Position numbers and translations under genes: made by a program
Assembly (NCBI GenBank): GCA_900554455.1
Contig: USHT01000004.1
Coordinates: 1 to 16,017, forward strand
DNA from: an uncultured Collinsella sp.
Lineage (GTDB): Bacteria; Actinomycetota; Coriobacteriia; Coriobacteriales; Coriobacteriaceae
DNA length: 16,017 nucleotides
Direction of reading: 5' to 3'
Part shown: piece after piece, positions 6,569 through 11,963 of the stretch
Numbering within the stretch: the stretch's first letter is position 1
Layout: every line of letters starts with the position of its first letter
Notes under the pieces: generated by a model
Databases searched by the model: none
What the model was told of the DNA's origin: nothing
What the model saw: only the letters and a program-made list of their open reading frames with translations

Positions 6569-7975
6569 ATGCGCCAAAACGGATCCAACTTAAACGGGCG
6601 TTCGGGTGCGCGTCCGACGGCGCGCCGCGACCTGGGGCAGCTGCCCAGCGGTCAGCGCAAGCGTCACCGTAAGCCCGGCGCGATGTACCTCAACCATAGC
6701 CGTGGGTTTAGCGATCGCAGTGCGCGCATCGGCAACAGCCGTACGCCCCGTCGTTCGTCTCGCCTGCCCTACGCGCTCATCGCCGTGGGTTGCGCGCTCG
6801 TGCTGTTTATCGCTGCCGTCGTGGGCTACGTCAACCGCAGTGTGGACGTGGAGCTCAACGGCCAGAAGACCGCGGTGCGCGTGGGCTCTACGCTGCAGAA
6901 TCTTATTGACGACCAGGAGTTGACTGACACCTACGACGCAGGCGACCTGCTGGCCGTCGATGACAGCGTGCTCAAGCGCCATGGAGGCGAAAAGCTGTCG
7001 GTGAAGGTCGACGGCAAGCGCGTGAAGCAGGGCAAATGGGATAGCCGCGAACTTGAGGGCGGCGAGAAGGTGACGGTCAAGGATGGCCGTAACACCTACG
7101 AGAAGCATGAGGTTCAGGCTACGGTTATCGAGCCCAAGCTCAAGGTCGAGGGCACGGGCGCTATCGAGTATGTGCAGACGTGGGGCGTTCAGGGCCGCTC
7201 CGAGGTGTGGGTCGGCGAGCAGTCGGGCAAGACGCAGGACCGCGGCGAGGTTGTGCCCGCCACCGATTGCGTTGTTGCGTGCGCCAGCGTAGCGCCCAAG
7301 GGCAACAAAAAGTACGTGGCGCTGACGTTTGACGAGGGTCCGAGCGGCGCCACCAAGCAGATCCTGCAGGTGCTCAAGGAAAAGGGCGTCACCGCGACGT
7401 TCTTCCTTTCGGGCGATGCGGCCGAGGCCTCGCCTGCCACGGCCAAGGCGATTGTCGATGCCGGGTGCGAGATCGGATCCAACAGCTACAGCGACGATTC
7501 GCTCAAGGGTCGGGACCGTGAGGCGGTACGCGAACAGATCACGAAAGGCACCGATGCGATTAAGTCGGCGATCGGCGTGAAGACGATGCTACTGCGTGCT
7601 CCCTACGCTGCCTTTGACGAGCAAAACTGGATTGATGCGATGGACCTGGTCTCCGCCGTGGTCTCGTGGAATATTGACTCGGGCGACTGGCTGCTAAACG
7701 GTGCCGACGAGCAGGTCTCGACGGTGCTCGATTCGGTGACGCCGGGCAATATCGTGCTGCTCACCGATAGAGACGAATGCGCCGAGCAGACGCTCAAGGC
7801 GCTGCCGCAGATTATCGACGGCCTCATTGCCGACGGCTACAAGATCGTGACGTTGAGCGACCTGGTCAAGACGGACATGTCGCTGAGCAAAAAGCTCACC
7901 TCGCTGACGAAGGCCACCATGCCCAAGGACGCCGTGTTCCCCCAACTTGCCGAGGACAATGACACCACAGAGTAG
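6569..7975 (+). CDS. Membrane-anchored NodB-fold (polysaccharide deacetylase-like) protein with degenerate active site
   Basis: A 468-residue protein: a basic cytoplasmic N-terminus (1-66), one transmembrane segment (about 67-89), a beta-rich region with VDVELNGQKTAVRVGSTLQNL (91-112) resembling DUF348-type domains, and a NodB domain (about 248-435). NodB enzymes deacetylate peptidoglycan or other glycans with a metal held by Asp-His-His. Here motif 1 is TFDEGP (Asp255 kept, the metal Asp replaced by Glu256). Motif 2 is GSNSYSDD, where both metal histidines are replaced (Asn305, Asp309). Motif 3 RAPY (343-346) and motif 4 WNIDSGDW (367-374) are kept. Motif 5 LLTD has Thr399 for His. So the fold is clear but classical catalysis is doubtful. 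The ATG is preceded by GGGGGAGGG. A binding or regulatory role in the cell wall is possible. Confidence 0.85.
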   Translation: MRQNGSNLNGRSGARPTARRDLGQLPSGQRKRHRKPGAMYLNHSRGFSDRSARIGNSRTPRRSSRLPYALIAVGCALVLFIAAVVGYVNRSVDVELNGQKTAVRVGSTLQNLIDDQELTDTYDAGDLLAVDDSVLKRHGGEKLSVKVDGKRVKQGKWDSRELEGGEKVTVKDGRNTYEKHEVQATVIEPKLKVEGTGAIEYVQTWGVQGRSEVWVGEQSGKTQDRGEVVPATDCVVACASVAPKGNKKYVALTFDEGPSGATKQILQVLKEKGVTATFFLSGDAAEASPATAKAIVDAGCEIGSNSYSDDSLKGRDREAVREQITKGTDAIKSAIGVKTMLLRAPYAAFDEQNWIDAMDLVSAVVSWNIDSGDWLLNGADEQVSTVLDSVTPGNIVLLTDRDECAEQTLKALPQIIDGLIADGYKIVTLSDLVKTDMSLSKKLTSLTKATMPKDAVFPQLAEDNDTTE

Positions 7976-7977
7976 TT

Positions 7978-8012
7978 ATTGGGTAGTCATTTAAGAACGT
8001 CCCCAATGACTA
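7978..8012. repeat. Small dyad containing an AACGTCCC motif, downstream of the NodB-fold gene
   Basis: TAGTCATT (7984-7991) and AATGACTA (8005-8012) are perfect inverted arms around a loop containing TAAGAACGTCCCC. An overlapping alternative pairs ATTGGG (7978-7983) with CCCAAT (8002-8007). The core TAAGAACGTCCC resembles TAAGGAACGTCCC at 11884-11896. No T-run follows, so it is not an ordinary terminator. Confidence 0.45.
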
Positions 8013-8086
8013 TGTCACGGATGCGTCAGCGTTTGGTATGCCTGCAATGTGCAGCGGGTAAATTCGGTGCCGCAGCGCGATGCTGA

Positions 8087-8095
8087 TGCTATAGT
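8087..8095 (+). promoter_or_regulatory. Extended -10 promoter of the magnesium-transport transcript
   Basis: TGCTATAGT matches the extended -10 form TGnTATAAT with one mismatch. No strong -35 lies at the correct distance, which is normal for extended -10 promoters. Initiation near 8101-8103 would put the structured leader right at the 5' end of the RNA, with a leader of about 200 bases. Confidence 0.55.
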
Positions 8096-8100
8096 TACTG

Positions 8101-8197
8101 CGGTTAATGAGGGTCAAGAGAAAGGTTACAGGTGAAATCCAAACCTCGACCATACAGTCGATGACCCCATGCAGGTGCTTTTTGCGCATGCACGGGG
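8101..8197 (+). ncRNA. Candidate structured leader (riboswitch-like) before the MgtE-like gene
   Basis: The predicted 5' end can fold as a three-way junction: P1 GGGTCA (8111-8116) with TGACCC (8162-8167), P2 AGGTT (8123-8127) with AACCT (8142-8146), and P3 CGAC (8147-8150) with GTCG (8157-8160). A second hairpin competes for the same bases: CCCC (8165-8168) with GGGG (8194-8197), TGC (8170-8172) with GCA (8190-8192), and GTGC (8175-8178) with GCGC (8184-8187) around a U5 loop. P1 and the CCCC/GGGG stem cannot form together, which is the usual design of a switch. It does not match the M-box or other classes I can recall. Function is inferred from position only. Confidence 0.4.
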
Positions 8198-8252
8198 TGT
8201 GAGCGTCGAGCGGCGTGCCGCCCGCGCATGCGTATACATATCCAGAAGCCCT

Positions 8253-8283
8253 CGGACGCCGCACGCGCGGTCGCGTCCGGAGG
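8253..8283 (+). promoter_or_regulatory. Hairpin abutting a strong ribosome-binding site
   Basis: CGGACGC (8253-8259) pairs perfectly with GCGTCCG (8273-8279). The GGAGG ribosome site (8279-8283) starts on the last base of the stem, so stability of the hairpin could affect translation of what follows. The earlier part of the leader, 8198-8252, also has a small hairpin, GCGGC GT GCCGC at 8211-8222. Confidence 0.4.
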
Positions 8284-8290
8284 AATAATG

Positions 8291-8320
8291 ATGGGGAGCA
8301 CCATTGAATTATCTGAGTGA
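8291..8320 (+). CDS. Possible leader mini-ORF overlapping the MgtE-like gene start
   Basis: GGAGG (8279-8283) is ideally spaced from ATG 8291 (also ATG 8288), which opens a frame encoding MGSTIELSE and stops at TGA 8318-8320. This is a different frame from the large gene, whose TTG start (8304) lies inside it and whose next ATG (8322) follows the TGA by one base. It may be a translated leader peptide coupled to the main gene, or just an accident of sequence. Nothing about its product is recognisable. Confidence 0.3.
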   Translation: MGSTIELSE

Positions 8321-10148
8321 GATGCTTAAATTGCCGGTCTTGGACGTCGACGGCGAAAAGCTCGGCGTGGTGAACGATTTTGGCATTGCTACCGGCGAAG
8401 TTTTTCCGCACGTGACATCGCTCGCGTTCCGCGGTCCCGGCAAGACGCCATTTATGATCAGCTGGCGCAAATGGGTCGACCGTATCGACGAGACGGGCGT
8501 GTATCTCAATACGTCTGCCACCAACATTCGCTTCTCGTATCTGCAGCCGACCGAGCTCCTGTTGGCGCGTGACGTGCTCAACAAGCAGATCGTCGACACG
8601 CAGGGCATGAAGGTCGTGCGCGTAAACGACATCAAATTCTCTATGTCGGGAGAAAACCAGCTGCGCCTGCTGGGTGCCGAGGTCGGCGCTCGCGGTCTGC
8701 TGCGCGCGATCAGCCCCGCGCTCGAGCATGTCGTCGAGGGCTTTATGAAGCACCTGGGCAAGCCGCTCAGCGAGGACATCATCGCCTGGTCCTACATGGA
8801 CCTGCTCGACCGCTCGACCAAGAACATCCAGCTCTCGGTGTCGCACAAGACGCTTGGCGAGCTCCACCCTGCCGACATCGCCGACATTATCGAGCAACTC
8901 GACCCGCGCCTGCGCGCGCAGGTGTTCGCGCAGCTCGATACCGCCCAGGCCGCCGAGGCTATCTCGGAGTTCGATGATGACGAGCTCATGACCGAGATGC
9001 TCGAGGGCATGTCCGACACCGATGCGTCGTCGATGCTGGCCATGATGGACCCGGACGACGCCGCCGACCTGATCGACGAGCTCGATTACGAGAAGGCCGA
9101 GAAGCTCCTGCGCCTGATGGGCGTCAAGGAGGAGAAGGCGATTCGTAATCTGCTGGGTTACGAGGACAACACCGCCGGCCGAATCATGACATCGGAGTTT
9201 GTCGCCCTGCCTGCTACGGCGACGGTCGGCGATGCCATCGAGGCGATTCGCAAACTCGACGAGGACTTCGAGAGCGTCTACTACGTCTACACCGAGGATC
9301 CGAGCGGTATGCTGACGGGCGTGCTTTCGCTGCGCACGCTGATTGTGGCCGACCGCGACGCCACGCTGGGCCAGCTTGCCTATCGCGACCTGGTCTATGT
9401 GTCGCCCGACGAGGACCAGGAAGACGTAACGGACGAGATGACCAAGTACGACCTGGTTGCCATCCCTGTCTGCGACGAGAACCGTCATATCCTGGGCATC
9501 GTGACCTTCGACGACGCCATGGACGTTATCGCCGAGGAGCACCAGGAGGACCTGCAGATCGCCGGTGTCGGCTCGGGCGATAGCGCGTCGGACGACTCGA
9601 CGAACGTGCTCAGCTGGTTCGTGCATCGTCAGTACTGGGTCGTCGTGTGGGGCATCGCCTCGTGCATCATGGCAACGGTGCTGGGGACGGCGCTGGGCTC
9701 CGCGCATTTGGTGGTGTTCCCCATGTGCGCCATGCCGCTCGTGTTGCTGGCTGCCTCGCGTATGGTGTCGTTCGTCAAGAACTACTTCCTGGAGTATGAC
9801 GGTCACGACGACGAGCCCAAGCCGTATCTGGGGTTCTTCTTCCAGAGCACGGGCATGGGCCTGATTCTGTCACTCGTGACCTATCTGTGCGCCCAGCTGG
9901 TGCGCACCGCTGCGTTCCCCGATGCGCCCATGTTTGAGGAGCAACTCTTTACCGGGTGCTTTAATATCGCTGCCATCATTTGCCTGGTTGGCAACATGAG
10001 CGCCGTGATTTACCTGATGGTGCTGTTCTGGCGTGACGAGCATGACCTCAACACGTCGGGCACCGCCATGAACGTTATTGCCGTCATGATCTCGTGCGTA
10101 GCGTACTGCGCCGCTGCGGTGCTGCTCACCATGTCGGTCATGGGTTAG
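8304..10148 (+). CDS. PRC-barrel + MgtE-N + CBS protein with C-terminal membrane domain (magnesium-sensor-like)
   Basis: A 614-residue protein. Residues about 1-75 are a PRC-barrel (LSEMLKLPVLDVDGEKLGVVND) and about 80-135 a second one. About 180-290 is the helical MgtE N-terminal domain (LHPADIADIIEQLDP, then MDPDDAADLIDELDYEKAEKLL, then YEDNTAGRIMTSEFVAL). About 295-415 is a CBS pair. From 440 to the end there are about five hydrophobic segments. In MgtE the N and CBS domains bind Mg2+ and gate the channel. The membrane part here lacks the Gly-Gly-Asn-type pore signature I expect of MgtE, so it may be a regulator rather than a channel. TTG 8304 is chosen because GGGGAG (8293-8298) precedes it and the LSEML helix belongs to the PRC fold. 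The NRAMP-related gene starts eight bases after its stop. Confidence 0.85.
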   Translation: MNYLSEMLKLPVLDVDGEKLGVVNDFGIATGEVFPHVTSLAFRGPGKTPFMISWRKWVDRIDETGVYLNTSATNIRFSYLQPTELLLARDVLNKQIVDTQGMKVVRVNDIKFSMSGENQLRLLGAEVGARGLLRAISPALEHVVEGFMKHLGKPLSEDIIAWSYMDLLDRSTKNIQLSVSHKTLGELHPADIADIIEQLDPRLRAQVFAQLDTAQAAEAISEFDDDELMTEMLEGMSDTDASSMLAMMDPDDAADLIDELDYEKAEKLLRLMGVKEEKAIRNLLGYEDNTAGRIMTSEFVALPATATVGDAIEAIRKLDEDFESVYYVYTEDPSGMLTGVLSLRTLIVADRDATLGQLAYRDLVYVSPDEDQEDVTDEMTKYDLVAIPVCDENRHILGIVTFDDAMDVIAEEHQEDLQIAGVGSGDSASDDSTNVLSWFVHRQYWVVVWGIASCIMATVLGTALGSAHLVVFPMCAMPLVLLAASRMVSFVKNYFLEYDGHDDEPKPYLGFFFQSTGMGLILSLVTYLCAQLVRTAAFPDAPMFEEQLFTGCFNIAAIICLVGNMSAVIYLMVLFWRDEHDLNTSGTAMNVIAVMISCVAYCAAAVLLTMSVMG

Positions 10149-10156
10149 GTGGTCGC

Positions 10157-11419
10157 GTGCAAAATACGAAGCAAAAGCCGAGCACCAAGCAAAAGCTGAC
10201 CATCGCGGCCATCTTTGGCGCCATGGGCCCCGGTCTTCTGGCGGCGCTTTCGGGCAATGACGCCGGCGGCATCGCCACGTATTCCAGCGCGGGCGCCAGC
10301 TATGGCTATAAGATGCTCTGGATGCTTCCCGTCATGACCGTGCTGCTCATCGTGACGCAAGAGACCGCGGCGCGCTGCGGCTGCGTCACGGGCAAGGGCC
10401 TGGCATCGCTCATTCGCGAGCGCTTTGGCGTGCGCAAGAGTGTACTTGCTATGGCGGCGCTGTTGATCGCCAACACGGCTGTGACCATTTCGGAGTTTGC
10501 GGGCATCGCCAGCGGCCTTGCCCTCTTTGGCGTGCCGGCGAGCATTTCGGTGCCGCTGGTGGCGCTGCTGGTGTGGATGCTTACCATGTCGGGTAGTTTC
10601 CAGCGCATCGAGAAGATTTTGCTGCTGGTGAGCTGCGTATTCGTGACTTATATTATCGCCGCGTTTATGGCTGGCCCCAACTGGGGTGAGGTCGCGGTCG
10701 ACCTGGTCGTGCCTAACATTCAAAATGACCCCAGCTACGTGTCGCTCGTGGTCGCGACGATCGGTACCACCATCGCGCCGTGGATGATTTTCTTGGCGCA
10801 GAACAACGTGGTCGATAAGAACGCGGGCGAGGACGATATCGTGCTGCAGCGCATCGATACCGTGAGCGGCTCGCTTGCCGCCGATGTCATTGCCGGCTTT
10901 ATTATCATCACGACCGGTACGGTGTTGTTCCCGGCGGGTATTCAGATTAGCGATGCTGCCGATGCCGCCCGCGCGTTGGAGCCTATTGCGGGTCAGTGGT
11001 CCACGGTACTGTTTGCCTCGGGCCTGGTCGCGGCGAGCTTCTTGGCTGCCTGCGTGCTGCCGGGCGTTACGTCGAGCGCTATCTGCGAGGCATTTGGCTG
11101 GGAGCGCGGTGCCGACCGCAGCTGGGACGAGGCCCCGGTCTATCGCGGCATCATTACGGCCATCATCGGTATCTCTGCCGTGCTGGTGCTTATGCCCGGC
11201 GTCGATCTGTTCCAGATTATGATGACCTCGCAGGTCATCAATGGCGTGCTACTGCCCGTGGTTCTGGTGTTCCAGGTGGTTATCGCCGCCGACCGTCACA
11301 TTATGGGCACCAACCGCAACGGCCGCGTGTGGAACGTGCTCACTTGGGCGACTATCGGCGTGATTACGGTGCTCACGGTCGTCATGTTTGTTCTGCAGGC
11401 GATGGGCTACAGCGCTTAA
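10157..11419 (+). CDS. NRAMP-related magnesium transporter (NRMT-like)
   Basis: A 420-residue polytopic protein of the SLC11/NRAMP fold with about eleven membrane segments. It starts GPGLLAALSGNDAGGIATY (24-42), aligned to the NRAMP TM1 signature GPGxxxxxxxxDPGN; the binding Asp35 is kept but the motif is DAGG. The TM6 motif is APW (207-209), where Mn/Fe NRAMPs have MPH; the metal-ligand methionine is therefore Ala. Loss of that methionine is the hallmark of the NRAMP-related Mg2+ transporters, a group studied, to my knowledge, in the related Eggerthella lenta. So Mg2+ uptake is the best prediction; Mn2+ is less likely. GTG 10157 is chosen because it starts just past the upstream stop with AGGTGG nearby; an upstream in-frame ATG would overlap that gene by about 50 bases. 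It forms an operon with the MgtE-like gene. Confidence 0.87.
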   Translation: MQNTKQKPSTKQKLTIAAIFGAMGPGLLAALSGNDAGGIATYSSAGASYGYKMLWMLPVMTVLLIVTQETAARCGCVTGKGLASLIRERFGVRKSVLAMAALLIANTAVTISEFAGIASGLALFGVPASISVPLVALLVWMLTMSGSFQRIEKILLLVSCVFVTYIIAAFMAGPNWGEVAVDLVVPNIQNDPSYVSLVVATIGTTIAPWMIFLAQNNVVDKNAGEDDIVLQRIDTVSGSLAADVIAGFIIITTGTVLFPAGIQISDAADAARALEPIAGQWSTVLFASGLVAASFLAACVLPGVTSSAICEAFGWERGADRSWDEAPVYRGIITAIIGISAVLVLMPGVDLFQIMMTSQVINGVLLPVVLVFQVVIAADRHIMGTNRNGRVWNVLTWATIGVITVLTVVMFVLQAMGYSA

Positions 11420-11437
11420 CGCCCACTTTTGCTTCCG

Positions 11438-11472
11438 AACAGGCCGCAGCGATGGGCTGCGGCCTGTTTTTT
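11438..11472 (+). terminator. Intrinsic terminator of the magnesium-transport operon
   Basis: A 13-bp perfect stem (11438-11450 with 11456-11468, AACAGGCCGCAGC against GCTGCGGCCTGTT) with the loop GATGG is followed by a T-run at 11467-11472. It lies 18 bases after the NRAMP-related stop codon. Confidence 0.93.
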
Positions 11473-11501
11473 GTCTGCTATAGGGTGTTAGCTATATGGC
11501 A

Positions 11502-11533
11502 GTGGGCAAAAAATGCCAAATATGAGTACTGTT
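11502..11533 (+). repeat. Left terminal inverted repeat of the putative MITE
   Basis: Left arm; differs from the reverse complement of the right arm only at two positions after the A-run (TGCC here, GGGC on the right arm). Confidence 0.8.
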
Positions 11534-11699
11534 GCTAAGTGAATAGCATTTACATCCACGAGGATAATAAACATAACCTATAGTATGTTCATTAAAATTG
11601 GCTGTAATACGCCTTAAACCAGTCAGCTTGGCTGCTTTAGGGGGTTGTAGGGGTCGCTCGGACGTCATTTTGGGTGGTTTTGCCTGCTACTAAAATGGT

Positions 11700-11731
11700 A
11701 ACAGTACTCATATTTGCCCTTTTTTGCCCAC
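11700..11731 (-). repeat. Right terminal inverted repeat of the putative MITE
   Basis: Right arm, reading AACAGTACTCATATTTGCCC and then a T-run and GCCCAC on the plus strand. Read on minus it is open in one frame, so insertion at a gene end could add a short tail ending VGKKGQI to a neighbouring protein. Confidence 0.8.
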
Positions 11732-11859
11732 AGACCTTTGAGGGTGCGGCGAAAAGGGCTTGTTTTGATTGTTTGGGGCAGGCACGAGGCGCGGAAACGA
11801 TGTCTGGAGCGACGGAGCGGCCTGGAATTCATCCGTAGAGGTCTTCATTGGCTGCGCCA

Positions 11860-11906
11860 GGAGTGTCCCTAGGTACCGGCACATAAGGAACGTCCCTAAC
11901 TGCCGG
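11860..11906. repeat. Imperfect 20-bp direct repeat pair with GTCCCTA core
   Basis: GGAGTGTCCCTAGGTACCGG (11860-11879) and GGAACGTCCCTAACTGCCGG (11887-11906) match at 15 of 20 positions and are 27 bases apart start to start. The second copy runs into the left arm of the hairpin at 11903. A related core lies at 7992-8004. Confidence 0.5.
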
Positions 11907-11940
11907 AGGGGGCGTCTGCCGTGGCAGACGCCCCCTCCGG
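11903..11940 (-). terminator. 18-bp perfect hairpin downstream of the acyltransferase gene (no U-tract)
   Basis: CCGGAGGGGGCGTCTGCC (11903-11920) and its exact complement (11923-11940) are separated by two bases. It lies 23 bases past the acyltransferase stop on the minus strand. Neither side has a T-run, so termination may be by pausing, Rho, or not at all; it could instead protect the 3' end of the RNA. Confidence 0.5.
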
Positions 11941-11963
11941 ATGTGGGAAGTTTGCGCTGCAGG

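Larger units (their letters stand above)
11502..11731. mobile_element. Putative 230-bp MITE bounded by 32-bp inverted repeats
   Basis: The 32 bases at 11502-11533 match the reverse complement of 11700-11731 at 30 positions, beginning GTGGGCAAAAAA and ending AAATATGAGTACTGTT. Similarity fades inward over about another 15 bases (shared TAGCA). The interior is A/T-rich, has no open frame of note, and holds a small dyad AACATA (11570-11575) / TATGTT (11584-11589). A short non-coding unit with long terminal inverted repeats and no transposase is the definition of a miniature inverted-repeat element. I could not find a convincing target-site duplication, so exact borders are uncertain and the mobilising transposase is unknown. 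Confidence 0.65.
11420..11963. other. Gene-poor interval between the transporter operon and the acyltransferase gene
   Basis: This 544-base stretch holds the operon terminator, a 230-bp inverted-repeat element (11502-11731), a 128-base segment with no recognised feature (11732-11859), two imperfect direct repeats and a long hairpin. Base composition of the element is clearly richer in A and T than the surrounding genes. Open frames crossing the interval show no codon pattern or domain I recognise; I see no real protein-coding gene here. Confidence 0.7.

Noticed and set aside
8110..8168. Resemblance to a cobalamin riboswitch (GGTGAAATCC at 8131-8140)
   Set aside because: Only this short core is shared; the other conserved boxes and the general length are missing, and the genes downstream concern Mg2+, not cobalamin.
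8101..8290. M-box (Mg2+) riboswitch
   Set aside because: The gene context fits, but I cannot find the conserved M-box core sequences in the leader, so I only report a generic structured candidate.
8010..9806. A 598-codon minus-strand open frame
   Set aside because: It is antisense to the MgtE-like gene and has shadow-type composition without recognisable motifs.
11477..11496. GCTATA direct repeat left of the MITE as target duplication
   Set aside because: Both copies are on the same side of the element and no copy is found to the right, so it is not a target-site duplication.
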